A stretch of 64,000 bases of DNA from Acidobacteriota bacterium (GTDB lineage: Bacteria; Acidobacteriota; Blastocatellia; Pyrinomonadales; Pyrinomonadaceae). The stretch covers positions 186,001 through 250,000 of the forward strand of contig JAOAPY010000015.1 of NCBI GenBank assembly GCA_025463135.1, read 5' to 3'. Within the stretch, counting starts at the first letter, position 1; the number at the start of each line of letters is the position of its first letter. Positions 43,455 to 52,213 of this stretch are shown here, one piece after another. Position numbers and translations under genes: made by a program. Below the pieces are notes generated by a model. The model had not been told where the DNA came from, did no database searches, and saw only the letters and a program-made list of their open reading frames with translations.

Positions 43455-44078
43455 ATGCTTGAGCTGCTCACTTCCATGATTGGTCGACAGTTTAGCCGCA
43501 GGCAGGTTCGCCAACTTTTGCGCGTCCGCGTCCGCTCCTCCCTCGTCATGTTATCCCTCATCTTTGGGTTGGCAGCTTTGACATCGGCTCAAACGAGCCC
43601 GCGCACCATGCCTACTCCTCCGGAACCAATTAACATCGACAAACCTCAGTCTTCTGACGACAAACCGGCGCTGGGCACAATTGACGAAGAAATGCGTGTC
43701 AAGCAAAGCATCAAGCTTCTGGAAAAAGAATACAAGCAAAATGTCGAACGAGCCCGCGAAGCTGCCGAGCTCGGAGCCCAGCTGCGAGACGCATTGAAAG
43801 ACGGACGACCCTTCGGTAGAGAAGAGACCAAGAAGCTGGAACGCCTGGAGAAGCTGGCTAAGAAAATTCGGGATGAAGCCGGAGGATCTGACGAGGATGA
43901 TCTCATCAACAATCCACCGGGCAAACTCGACTCGGCGTTGTCGCGGCTTGCAGACGTCGCGGAGGCCCTTTTCAAAGTAGTTGAAAAGACCCCCCGGCAG
44001 GTAATCTCGGCGGCGGTGATCGAAAAAGCTAATGCATTACTTCAGCTGGCAAGGGTCACCAGGAATCTCTTTCACTAA
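43455..44078 (+). CDS. Exported helical protein of unknown function
   Basis: The start is uncertain; ATGs at 43455 and 43476 both precede a signal-like segment (SSLVMLSLIFGLAALTSAQT), and the frame is open from 43314. The mature part (about 110 residues) is mostly charged helices (IDEEMRVKQSIKLLEKEYKQ, ETKKLERLEKLAKKIRDEAG), then a Pro-linked C-terminal helix pair. No family recognised. It may work with the neighbouring exported proteins. Confidence 0.55.
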   Translation: MLELLTSMIGRQFSRRQVRQLLRVRVRSSLVMLSLIFGLAALTSAQTSPRTMPTPPEPINIDKPQSSDDKPALGTIDEEMRVKQSIKLLEKEYKQNVERAREAAELGAQLRDALKDGRPFGREETKKLERLEKLAKKIRDEAGGSDEDDLINNPPGKLDSALSRLADVAEALFKVVEKTPRQVISAAVIEKANALLQLARVTRNLFH

Positions 44079-44201
44079 TCTGCGACCGAACGGGGCGACG
44101 TTCACATCACTGATTTGTCAGTACACTTGAGATCAATCGAACTCCCCACCTGCTGATGCATGTGGTTACTGACAGCTCCCCGCGTAAACAAGGTTCTTCC
44201 G

Positions 44202-45113
44202 ATGCAACTTAAGAAACCACTTCAAGTTTTTTGCTGGGTTCTGCTCACTTCCCTTACTGCCGGCTCCGTCGCCGCGCAGGACGACGAGGTTGTCAGAACG
44301 AATACGGATCTGGTGGTCCTGAATGTGACTGTCACCGACAGTGCAGGCAAGTATGTGAAGGGTCTGCGAGCTTCTGACTTCAAAATTTATGAAGACGGGA
44401 AGGAAGTTCCATTGAGCTCGATCTCAGGGTTTAATCTCCAGGAGACCCCGTTTGCTTCGGTAGTCCTGCTGGATACTTCAGGAAGTATGGAGATGCGGCT
44501 TTCGCTGGCTCGATCGGCCGCCATTCGATTTCTGGATGGCCTGAGGGATGAGGATGTCGCGGCAGTATTCCGCTTTGATACGACGATTGAACAGCTTCAG
44601 GACTTCTCTTCCGGTCGGGATCTGGCGCCCCTTGCCTACGGCATCAAGGCAAACGGCATGACCGTCCTCAACGACGCAATCGTCAAAGCAGCTGCCGTAT
44701 TGAATCAACGTCCTGAAAAGCGAAAAGCGATAGTGGTCTTGTCCGACGGCATTGACACCAACAGCCAGGCCTCCTCCTCCAAGGCGCTGGATCAAGCTCT
44801 GGCCCTGGGTGCCGGCATCTACACTGTCGACATGTCAGCGACAGACGGAGGAGCTTCTCGAAATGCTCAAAGTGCGGCCATCTTGAGGAACTTCGCGGAA
44901 AAAAGCGGTGCTCGCTTTGTGGCAACCCCTGGGGGGCCCGCTCTGCGCGATGCCTTTGCCGGAATCGCCGATGAACTCGGACACCAATACACAATCTCGT
45001 ATCGGCCATTGAATCGCACGCATGATGGTAAGTGGCGGAATCTTGAAGTGAAAGTCGCCCGGGACGCGACGACGGTCCGCACGCGCAAGGGATATCGCGC
45101 ACCTAAGAACTAG
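44202..45113 (+). CDS. VWFA-related acidobacterial-type secreted protein
   Basis: About 303 residues from the ATG at 44202 (AAGG 8 bases upstream), with a signal peptide. The pattern VVRTNTDLVVLNVTVTDSAGKYVKGLRASDFKIYEDGKE, then VVLLDTSGSMEMRL (MIDAS), VLSDGIDTNS and a C-terminal HQYTISYRPLNRTHDGKWRNLEVKV is that of the VWFA-related domain abundant in Acidobacteriota. It is presumably exported and binds a metal-dependent protein ligand, as VWA domains do. It is one reason for assigning the window to that phylum. Confidence 0.85.
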   Translation: MQLKKPLQVFCWVLLTSLTAGSVAAQDDEVVRTNTDLVVLNVTVTDSAGKYVKGLRASDFKIYEDGKEVPLSSISGFNLQETPFASVVLLDTSGSMEMRLSLARSAAIRFLDGLRDEDVAAVFRFDTTIEQLQDFSSGRDLAPLAYGIKANGMTVLNDAIVKAAAVLNQRPEKRKAIVVLSDGIDTNSQASSSKALDQALALGAGIYTVDMSATDGGASRNAQSAAILRNFAEKSGARFVATPGGPALRDAFAGIADELGHQYTISYRPLNRTHDGKWRNLEVKVARDATTVRTRKGYRAPKN

Positions 45114-45122
45114 GAATGAAGG

Positions 45123-45201
45123 CGTGGCACGGGTGCCTGGCCCGTGTGTCGCCGCAAGAGACTCTCCGGTGAGCAATACGGGGCGGGACGCTAGTCCCAC
45201 G
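45123..45201. repeat. Inverted-repeat element (GTGGCACGGG family)
   Basis: CGTGGCACGGGTGCCTGGCC at the left and GGGGCGGGACGCTAGTCCCA at the right, imperfectly inverted, span about 80 bp in the convergent gap between the VWA gene and ddl. Related to 54085-54133. Confidence 0.5.
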
Positions 45202-45360
45202 TTGTTAATTTTGTTCCTCAATGGTCGGCGGCTCAACCTCTGATCCTTCTCTTTTAAAGTTAACCTTTACTTTCTATTTCTGCCGTCTTCCTCATTTGTT
45301 TGGGAGGCGCCGTGCACCGAGACTCTACCGGCTGGCAGCTTGTAGTGCAGGCAAGGGCCA

Positions 45361-46497
45361 TCATCTACTCGTTTGGTTAAGCAGCTTGTCTCGATGCCTC
45401 TCAAAAGCCAACTCGATCAGCTGCTCCAGGACTTCAGGGAAGCTCAAACCTGAAGCTGCCCACATCTTCGGATAACCGGACACCTCGGTCAGGCCAGGCA
45501 TCGTATTCAGTTCGTTTAGGACCAGTTCCTTCGTGTCATCCCTCAGGAAAAAATCAACTCGGGCCAATCCCGCGCCATCGATTGCCTGAAACGCCTTGAT
45601 GGCCATCGCCTGAATCTTCTTGGTCATTGATTTTGAAAGAGGAGCCGGCACCACAAATTCCACGTTCCCGGTGCTGGTGTATTTCTCGGCGTAGTCCAGA
45701 AACCGAGCGGACTCCTCGTGAATCACATATTCACCCGGCAGGCTCGCCAGCGGCTTGTCGTTGCCAATGACAGCGCACTCTATCTCGCGAGCAGTGAGTC
45801 CCTCTTCAATGATGATCTTGCGGTCGTAACGCGCTGCCAGATCAATCGCTTTGACCAACGATGCTCGGTCGACAGCCTTTGAGACACCGACTGAGGAACC
45901 CAGGTTTGCCGGCTTTACGAAACAGGGAAAACCGAACTCCCGTATTACCTTGCGCAGGACACTGTCGCGATCTTCCCTCCATTCAGAGCGCAGGCACCAA
46001 ATATACTTGCAGATGGGTAACCCGGCTTCCTTGAAGAGGGCCTTCATCGTCACTTTATCCATGCCGCAGGATGAGGCCAACACACCGCAGCCCACATAGG
46101 GCACACCTGCCATTTCCAAAAGACCCTGGATCGTGCCGTCCTCACCATAGGTGCCATGCAGCAGTGGAAATACGACGTCGAGAGGATCCGCGTCTTGAGG
46201 TGGTCCAGGATTGTTTAGTGAAATGAGCCCGCGATGTGAGGGGTCACCCACGATCGCTACCTGACTGGTTGGCCTGGCGGAGAGTTTCCTGGGAAACAGC
46301 GCGCGAGCCTGGGCGGGCAAAAGGTTTACAGCCTCGGGAGGTGAAAGCCACTTCCCTTCCTTGCTGATAGCAATGGGCAGTACTTCATATCTCTGGTGAT
46401 CGATTGCCTGAATGACCGCCGCGGCCGAACGTATTGACACTTCATGTTCACCTGAACGACCGCCAAAAATTACGCCTACGCGAAGTTTCTTTGCCAA
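45361..46497 (-). CDS. ddl: D-alanine--D-alanine ligase
   Basis: 378 residues of the ATP-grasp fold. Motifs: [62 protein letters not shown] and ARVDFFLRD then [17 protein letters not shown]. It makes D-Ala-D-Ala for peptidoglycan. The Tyr/Ser arrangement has not been checked for D-Lac specificity. It lies 16 bp after the arginase gene, same strand. Confidence 0.95.
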   Translation of the reverse strand: MAKKLRVGVIFGGRSGEHEVSIRSAAAVIQAIDHQRYEVLPIAISKEGKWLSPPEAVNLLPAQARALFPRKLSARPTSQVAIVGDPSHRGLISLNNPGPPQDADPLDVVFPLLHGTYGEDGTIQGLLEMAGVPYVGCGVLASSCGMDKVTMKALFKEAGLPICKYIWCLRSEWREDRDSVLRKVIREFGFPCFVKPANLGSSVGVSKAVDRASLVKAIDLAARYDRKIIIEEGLTAREIECAVIGNDKPLASLPGEYVIHEESARFLDYAEKYTSTGNVEFVVPAPLSKSMTKKIQAMAIKAFQAIDGAGLARVDFFLRDDTKELVLNELNTMPGLTEVSGYPKMWAASGLSFPEVLEQLIELAFERHRDKLLNQTSR

Positions 46498-46513
46498 CCA
46501 ATAGTCTCCAACT

Positions 46514-47461
46514 CTAAAGAATCGTCTTTCCCAAACCAGAGAGGATTAATTCGACACCCAACTCACCGGTCTTGTTGTTGACATCAAGTGCCGCATTAAT
46601 CTCTACCACCTCGAGCGAAATCATGCCACCTGCTTCCGCGATTTTTTCCATCGCCAGATGGGCCTCCCGATAAGTCATCCCGCCGCGTACCAGCGTGCCT
46701 GAACCGGGAGCATCGTTTGGATCGAGCGCGTCGACGTCAAAGGTGACGGCATACCCCGCGGTCCCGCGCGAAGCAATGGCGATGGCTTCGTCCATACAGG
46801 CGCTCATGCCGCGTTCGTCAATTTCACGCATGGTGAAAAACCGCATACCTAATTTGCGCACCAGCTCGCGTTCACCGGGATCGAGATCGCGCGCGCCGAC
46901 GTGGGCGCAAAGTTTTGGATCGAGCTTCGGCGAAAAGCCGCCGATCTCAGTGAGCTCCGTCGCTCCGAAACCCAACGACACCGCCAACGGCATCCCGTGA
47001 ATATGACCGGATGGCGTACTCTGCGGAGTGTTCATATCGGCATGCGCATCAAACCAAATGAGGCCAAGGGATTTATTCCGGTCGCGACAATGAGAAGAAA
47101 CCCCGGCCAGCGAACCGATGGCAATGGAATGGTCGCCTCCCAGGATGACAGGCAGTGCTCCAGAATCGAGCGAGCTCTTGACCTTGTCGGAAAGTTGCCG
47201 GCAGGTGTTACTGATTTCGGAAAGATACTTGAGCCTATCATTTGCCTCTGCCACTCGTTCCGGCCGACCCGCGCCGATGTCACCCAAATCCTGTACGTCA
47301 TACCCCAACTCACCGATTCTCGCTTCCAGGCCTGCCATGCGCATCACCGCCGGGCCCAGTTCCACGCCTACCATATCGGCGCCGTAGCGCAGGGGCACTC
47401 CCACAATGCCGACGCGCGGTCTCGGCTTCATTACCACTTCATTTGAAAGTGACTCAGTCAT
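46514..47461 (-). CDS. rocF: Arginase
   Basis: 315 residues. Binuclear manganese motifs: GGDHSIAIGS, WFDAHADMNTP, SGHIHGMPLA and TFDVDALDPNDAPGSGT, then GGMISLEVVEINAALD, the arginase variant of the last motif. Hydrolyses arginine to ornithine and urea. Part of a tight operon between the AIM24-like gene (14 bp) and ddl. Confidence 0.93.
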   Translation of the reverse strand: MTESLSNEVVMKPRPRVGIVGVPLRYGADMVGVELGPAVMRMAGLEARIGELGYDVQDLGDIGAGRPERVAEANDRLKYLSEISNTCRQLSDKVKSSLDSGALPVILGGDHSIAIGSLAGVSSHCRDRNKSLGLIWFDAHADMNTPQSTPSGHIHGMPLAVSLGFGATELTEIGGFSPKLDPKLCAHVGARDLDPGERELVRKLGMRFFTMREIDERGMSACMDEAIAIASRGTAGYAVTFDVDALDPNDAPGSGTLVRGGMTYREAHLAMEKIAEAGGMISLEVVEINAALDVNNKTGELGVELILSGLGKTIL

Positions 47462-47475
47462 AGAGTCGCTGCTAC

Positions 47476-48342
47476 TCAGCCGCCAAGGTTGATATTAAAG
47501 CCGCTGCCGCTTCCTCCCTGCGTGGGAAAGAACGGTTTCAATAAGCCCGCCAGGGCGGCAAGATTGCGCGTCTGGATCAACAATTCACCCGGCCCGCTAA
47601 ATTCAGCTACGATTCCCTCTCCGCTTACCATGCTTCGGAAGAATCCGGACGCTGCTTTGCGCAAGGTGTATTGCGTAGTGCCTTCCCACGCCACCAGGTG
47701 ACCTGTATCTACAACGTATCGCTCGCCGGCTTGCAGGCGCTTGCGATGAATCGCGCCAAATGAGGAGACGAGCAAAAGCCCCTGACCTTGTACTTGAAGG
47801 ACAAACAATCCTTCGCCGCCAAAGAATGATTTTGCGCCGCCCCACTTTGTATCAACAACCAGGCTGGCATCGCCGGCCAGATAGGAACTAGATTGCACAA
47901 AGAACGTTTGATTGTTCATCTCAATTGCGGCGATATCTCCCGGCGCTCCCGGTGCGAGCGTAACTTCACCTGGACCGCCGCGTGATGTAAACGTCGAGAC
48001 AAACGCGGATTCGCCACCAGCGGCTCGCTTGATGGCGCCGAAAAGCCCACCTTTCATTTGCGACTGCAATTCAATGTTCGCGGACATCGAAACCATGGCT
48101 CCGGACTCAGCCTGAATCGATTGCTCAGGTTGCAAATGAACCACGGCCAGGGAAAACGCGGGTTGATGCAGCACTTCATATGCGTAGCCGCGACCCTGAC
48201 CACGCGAATCTTCATCAATGTGAATACGTTCACCGGAAGCAGACGGGTTAGCCGCGGCCGCGCCGGCGTCAACGCGATTCCCACAAACTCCGCAAAAGCT
48301 CGCATCGGGCCTCATCTGGGCGCCGCACTTCGTACAATTCAT
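47476..48342 (-). CDS. AIM24/TIGR00266 family protein with N-terminal zinc ribbon
   Basis: 288 residues. MNCTKCGAQMRPDASFCGVCGNRV is a four-Cys zinc ribbon. After a linker (about 25-50) comes the TIGR00266/AIM24 beta fold, with LQPEQSIQAESGAMVSMSANIELQ, KRAAGGESAFVSTFTSRGGPGEVTLAPGAPGDI and SFGAIHRKRLQAGERYVVDTGHLVAW. Function of bacterial members is unknown. Overlaps the LOG-like gene start-to-stop (ATGA). Confidence 0.88.
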   Translation of the reverse strand: MNCTKCGAQMRPDASFCGVCGNRVDAGAAAANPSASGERIHIDEDSRGQGRGYAYEVLHQPAFSLAVVHLQPEQSIQAESGAMVSMSANIELQSQMKGGLFGAIKRAAGGESAFVSTFTSRGGPGEVTLAPGAPGDIAAIEMNNQTFFVQSSSYLAGDASLVVDTKWGGAKSFFGGEGLFVLQVQGQGLLLVSSFGAIHRKRLQAGERYVVDTGHLVAWEGTTQYTLRKAASGFFRSMVSGEGIVAEFSGPGELLIQTRNLAALAGLLKPFFPTQGGSGSGFNINLGG

Positions 48343-48890
48343 AAAATCACTCCTTTTGATTTTTCCCTGACGATGGCCACCGCTTCCTCGGCGGTGCGCG
48401 CGAAATCGAGTGCGGCGATGTCTTCTTCGCTAACCACGAGATTTTCCCGCCAGCTTCTGACTACTGGCTTCCAACAATCTCCCAGGAGGACCAGCGGTCG
48501 AGGCCCGATCACCCCAGTCTGAAGTTTGTTCCAGACCAACGACAACTCAGTCACGGTTCCCATGCCTCCGCGCAGGGCGATGAAGCCTACCGATCGCGTT
48601 ATCAAACGCTGGAGTCGTTCATAGAAATGAGGCGTGGCAACCTTTTCCGTGAGGTAGCGGTTTGGCTCGCTTTTGAATTGATTCATCACTATTCCAAGGA
48701 CCCGCCCGCCTGCCTCGTGAGCGCCGCGACTGGCCGCCTCCATCACACCGAGGTAACCACCGGTACAAATGGTGTAGCCGGCCGTCGCGAGCAACTCGCC
48801 GACCCGCTGTGCCTGGGCGTATTCCGGATCAGTCTCGCGGCATTTCGCGCCGCCAAAAATTGTGACAATACGTTCTCCGGTGTCACTCAT
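48339..48890 (-). CDS. LOG family (TIGR00730-like) Rossmann protein
   Basis: 183 residues. TIFGGAKCRETDPEYAQAQRVGELLA, YTICTGGYLGVMEAASRGAHEAGG and ALRGGMGTVTELSLVWNK match the LOG/'lysine decarboxylase-like' phosphoribohydrolase family; the usual PGGxGTxxE motif reads RGGMGTVTE. Members cleave nucleoside monophosphates such as N6-modified AMP. Overlaps the methyltransferase stop and the AIM24-like start. Confidence 0.85.
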   Translation of the reverse strand: MSDTGERIVTIFGGAKCRETDPEYAQAQRVGELLATAGYTICTGGYLGVMEAASRGAHEAGGRVLGIVMNQFKSEPNRYLTEKVATPHFYERLQRLITRSVGFIALRGGMGTVTELSLVWNKLQTGVIGPRPLVLLGDCWKPVVRSWRENLVVSEEDIAALDFARTAEEAVAIVREKSKGVIL

Positions 48891-49564
48891 CTCTTTCGAC
48901 CACTTACCATTAACGATCCGGCCGCGCGGTACGCCAAATAATCTTCACGCGACTTAAAAGATGTACCGATGTAATCCTCAGGCACCGGCGACGGATCAAG
49001 AATTCGCTCGGTCCGGATCTCGCCAAAGCCGGCGTCGACAAAAAGCGCACTATATTGAGGAATACTTAAAAGGTGGACCGGCACTTTCAGAGTCTCGATC
49101 CATTGATGTGAAGGTTCATTTTCGAGATAAAGATCCACCACCGTCACAAACAAGCCACCCGGTTTGAGGACCCGGTGAATTTGTGTAATAGCGCGCGACA
49201 TGTCTGCGTAGTAATACAGTGACTCCATTGAAAATGCGTCGGTGAATTCATCATTCTCAAAAGGCAGATCCTCGGCGCTGGCGACCCGGTACTCAAGATT
49301 GGGAAAGGCGATCGAAGCTTCGCGGGCGACGCGTATCATCTCGTCCGAGATATCAATGCCCACAACGCGTCCACTGCGAGCTTTGTTTGCTAGAAGGCGA
49401 GCTGCCCAACCCGAACCACAGCCTACATCCAGCACCTGGGCATCAAGTTGGACACCCATCTTCTCAATCGCCTGCTCCCCGACCGGCCTATGTCCACGCT
49501 CCATGCTCTCGCCGCGACCTGCTTTGGCCCACTCGTTGAACTCGATGCGTAAAGGATCTTCCAT
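48887..49564 (-). CDS. Class I SAM-dependent methyltransferase
   Basis: 225 residues with VLDVGCGSGWAARLLA (motif I), VVGIDISDEMIRVARE (motif II), SAEDLPFENDEFTDAFSMESLYYY and HRVLKPGGLFVTV. The fold is that of UbiE/type 11 methyltransferases; the substrate is unknown. First gene of a run with LOG-like, AIM24-like, arginase and ddl genes on the minus strand. A paired hairpin repeat lies upstream. Confidence 0.85.
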   Translation of the reverse strand: MEDPLRIEFNEWAKAGRGESMERGHRPVGEQAIEKMGVQLDAQVLDVGCGSGWAARLLANKARSGRVVGIDISDEMIRVAREASIAFPNLEYRVASAEDLPFENDEFTDAFSMESLYYYADMSRAITQIHRVLKPGGLFVTVVDLYLENEPSHQWIETLKVPVHLLSIPQYSALFVDAGFGEIRTERILDPSPVPEDYIGTSFKSREDYLAYRAAGSLMVSGRKR

Positions 49565-49569
49565 CTGTT

Positions 49570-49670
49570 GTCCGACAAACTTCAGTTTGTCGCTTCGAGT
49601 AGCACTTCAATCTGTGAGTTCGGAGCCGGCAGCCTGTCGCACAGGGTCGACAAACTGAAGTTTGTCTGAC
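49570..49670. repeat. Paired hairpin repeat between asnS and the methyltransferase gene
   Basis: Inverted 23-base ends of the GACAAACTTCAGTTTGTC type over 101 bp (one mismatch at the right end), filling the gap. The right end touches the asnS stop codon, so the element may form the 3' hairpin of the asnS mRNA. Confidence 0.8.
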
Positions 49671-51019
49671 TAAGGTCGCAAGCGATACATCATACGCGGA
49701 AAAGGAATGGCTTCGCGCACATGCTCGATGCCACACATCCAGGCCGTACAACGTTCGATACCCATGCCGAAACCGGCATGAGGTACGCTGCCATAGCGCC
49801 GCAAATCGAGATACCATTCAAACGCTTCCGGAGGTAGTTCGTGTGTGGCAATTTGCTGCTGCAAATATTCCAATGAGGTCGCGCGTTCTCCACCGCCAAT
49901 AACTTCGCCATACCCTTCCGGCGCCAGGACATCAACGCCGAGAGCGAGTTCCGATCTATCCGGATCGCGCGCCATGTAAAAGGCCTTAACCTCGGCGGGG
50001 TAATGATGGACCATAACCGGCTTGTCGAAATGACCAGAGATAAACGTCTCATCCGGAGCGCCAAAGTCTCCACCCCATTCGAAGCGTGCTTCGAGAAGTC
50101 CCTTTGCACGTCCTTCCTGAAGCATCTTGACGGCGTCGTCATAGTGCAGACGCGGAAAGGGCGGAACAATCGCTTCCAATTTCGCCGGGTCACGCTCGAG
50201 CACCTTCAACTCTTCCGCTCTGTCGGCCAGCACCCGCGCTGCGATGTAAGACAGCATTCGCTCAGACAGCGTCAAAACGTCGTCAAGCGTGGCATAAGCC
50301 ATTTCCGGCTCAACCATCCAGAACTCCGTCAGATGCCTTCGCGTCTTTGATTTCTCAGCTCGGAACGTGGGGCCAAAACAATATACTTTGCCAAAGGCGG
50401 CAGCCGTCGCTTCGTTATAAAGTTGACCGGATTGAGTAAGGTAAGCTTTCTCGCCGTCGAAATAGTCGGCGGCAAAAAGGGTAGTTGTACCTTCGCATGC
50501 TGCCGGAGTGAAGATAGGCGCGTCACACAAAGTGAATCCGTCGTTGTCCAGAAAATCGCGCACGGCGCGCACGACTGTGTGGCGAATCTTCAGTATCGCG
50601 TGCTGGCGGCGTGAACGAAGCCAGATATGCCGGTGATCCAATAGGAATTCGGTGCCGTGCTCTTTCGGAGTGATGGGATAATCATGGACCTCCTGCACGA
50701 CCTGGGCATTCGTGACGTCTATCTCATAGCCACCAGGCGCGCGACTATCCGCCCGCACTTTGCCTTCAATGATAAGAGCCGACTCCTGACCCAGTCCCTT
50801 GAGTGACTCCCAGAGTTCGGGTTGTACGGCATTTTTTAGAACCACGCATTGGACGACGCCCGACCCATCCCGCAATTGCGGAAAGAGAATCTTGCCGCTT
50901 GAACGCATGTTATAAAGCCAACCCTTGAGCGTGACCTCCTGATCGACATGCGCGGAAAGCTGGTTGATATAAACGTGTGGAGTGATTGCTTGCTTTAGTG
51001 ACGGCGATTCAGTAACCAT
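49670..51019 (-). CDS. asnS: Asparaginyl-tRNA synthetase
   Basis: 449 residues, class IIb. N-terminal OB-fold ([30 protein letters not shown]), motif 2 ([26 protein letters not shown]) and motif 3 ([28 protein letters not shown]). The pattern, including [15 protein letters not shown] and [14 protein letters not shown], is that of Thermus-type AsnRS. Its stop abuts a hairpin repeat. Confidence 0.95.
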   Translation of the reverse strand: MVTESPSLKQAITPHVYINQLSAHVDQEVTLKGWLYNMRSSGKILFPQLRDGSGVVQCVVLKNAVQPELWESLKGLGQESALIIEGKVRADSRAPGGYEIDVTNAQVVQEVHDYPITPKEHGTEFLLDHRHIWLRSRRQHAILKIRHTVVRAVRDFLDNDGFTLCDAPIFTPAACEGTTTLFAADYFDGEKAYLTQSGQLYNEATAAAFGKVYCFGPTFRAEKSKTRRHLTEFWMVEPEMAYATLDDVLTLSERMLSYIAARVLADRAEELKVLERDPAKLEAIVPPFPRLHYDDAVKMLQEGRAKGLLEARFEWGGDFGAPDETFISGHFDKPVMVHHYPAEVKAFYMARDPDRSELALGVDVLAPEGYGEVIGGGERATSLEYLQQQIATHELPPEAFEWYLDLRRYGSVPHAGFGMGIERCTAWMCGIEHVREAIPFPRMMYRLRP

Positions 51020-51070
51020 TTTAGTCTTTGGGAAGCTTTAGATTTGGAACTTCCCCGTTCCTTAATTCAT

Positions 51071-52111
51071 CTACAATCGGGACGATAGCATTCGCCTAAG
51101 CACCGGAAAGCGTTCCAGCCATTCAGCGGCCTGGACCACCATTTCCAACAAAGGATTTATGAGCGGTTCGTAGGTCACTCCGCGGCCGCAGACGGCTGTT
51201 TGATACGAAAAAGTTCCCACCGCCTTTAATCCCCGTTGGACCGTTACCAGCCGGAATTCCCTGGCGAACTCGTCCGGATCAAGTGAACTCAAACCCAACA
51301 GCCGACGCTCTTCAAGGAGGTACAAACGGTGGTGGCGCAGCTCAGCCAGCGAAGGCGCACAAGTCTGCCGATCGAGCAGCAGGGATACCAGGTCGTAACT
51401 CGCGGGGCCCATGCGCGCATCCTGATGATCGATGACTCGCAAATGCTTCTTGCTATCGATCAGGAGGTTCGCGGCGTGGAAATCTCGATGACATAAAACG
51501 CGCGGCACAGCTGCCAGTTCAGCCGCCAGGTCATTGAGTTCTACTCTTAACTCCGCCTCATCGGCGCGCTTCAGCGACTCGCCGCGTAAACTTCCAAAGT
51601 AGTGCTCGCGGAAAAAGCCCAGCTCCCAGGACAGTTTTGGTTCGTCAAAAGCCAAGCGGCTGGCAATCGATTTCAGCTCCGCAGCCTTTTCCGTGGCCTT
51701 CTGAATACGGGCAATTAAATTGATGGCGCGCTCTTTGTACTCTTCACAATCCTCTTCCGAAGCGGATTCGAGAAATCGGGACAACTGCTGGTCACCCAGA
51801 TCCTCCTGCACGATGATTCCTCGTTCCCCGTCGATCGAATAAATCGCCGGCACCGGAATACCCGCGTCCAGGAACAGCCGCGTTACATCCAGATAAGGAT
51901 GGACTTCGGGATCGAAAGCTTCGGGATAAACAGCCGCAACCGCAGTACCTTTCTTCCAGGGTACGCGAAAGTAATTTCTGGTTGAGGCATCGGGAGTAAG
52001 CGGAATGATTTGGTTCGACTGCACCGCACTCTTCGCCGCCAGGTATTGTTCCAGTCGCTCCGCCGCTGAGCTGGCGAAGCCGTTCAAGCTGACGTGTTTA
52101 GGTGAACTCAT
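51071..52111 (-). CDS. AmgK-like anomeric sugar kinase (aminoglycoside phosphotransferase fold)
   Basis: The ATG at 52111 is preferred; a longer GTG reading from 52183 begins in a palindromic GTGGCGGGAC...GTCCCGCC repeat. About 346 residues. The kinase fold has IIVQEDLGDQQLSRFL, catalytic loop LCHRDFHAANLLID and metal motif RVIDHQDARMGPASYDLVSLLLD, as in AmgK. AmgK makes MurNAc-1-phosphate, which the nucleotidyltransferase encoded just upstream would use. Together they form a peptidoglycan recycling bypass. Confidence 0.82.
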   Translation of the reverse strand: MSSPKHVSLNGFASSAAERLEQYLAAKSAVQSNQIIPLTPDASTRNYFRVPWKKGTAVAAVYPEAFDPEVHPYLDVTRLFLDAGIPVPAIYSIDGERGIIVQEDLGDQQLSRFLESASEEDCEEYKERAINLIARIQKATEKAAELKSIASRLAFDEPKLSWELGFFREHYFGSLRGESLKRADEAELRVELNDLAAELAAVPRVLCHRDFHAANLLIDSKKHLRVIDHQDARMGPASYDLVSLLLDRQTCAPSLAELRHHRLYLLEERRLLGLSSLDPDEFAREFRLVTVQRGLKAVGTFSYQTAVCGRGVTYEPLINPLLEMVVQAAEWLERFPVLRRMLSSRL

Positions 52112-52154
52112 TTTGCGGAAAGCGGCGCCCGACAGCGGCTTATTATCAAGACAA

Positions 52155-52183
52155 GGCGGGACTACACTGCCGGGTCCCGCCAC
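52155..52183. repeat. Short palindrome between the murU-like and amgK-like genes
   Basis: GGCGGGACTACACTGCCGGG then TCCCGCCAC: a 7-bp inverted repeat, GGCGGGA and TCCCGCC, of the GTGGCGGGAC type. It lies over the possible upstream start of amgK. Confidence 0.4.
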
Positions 52184-52213
52184 ACTGCGACCTTCAAATG
52201 AGCGCAGATTGTA

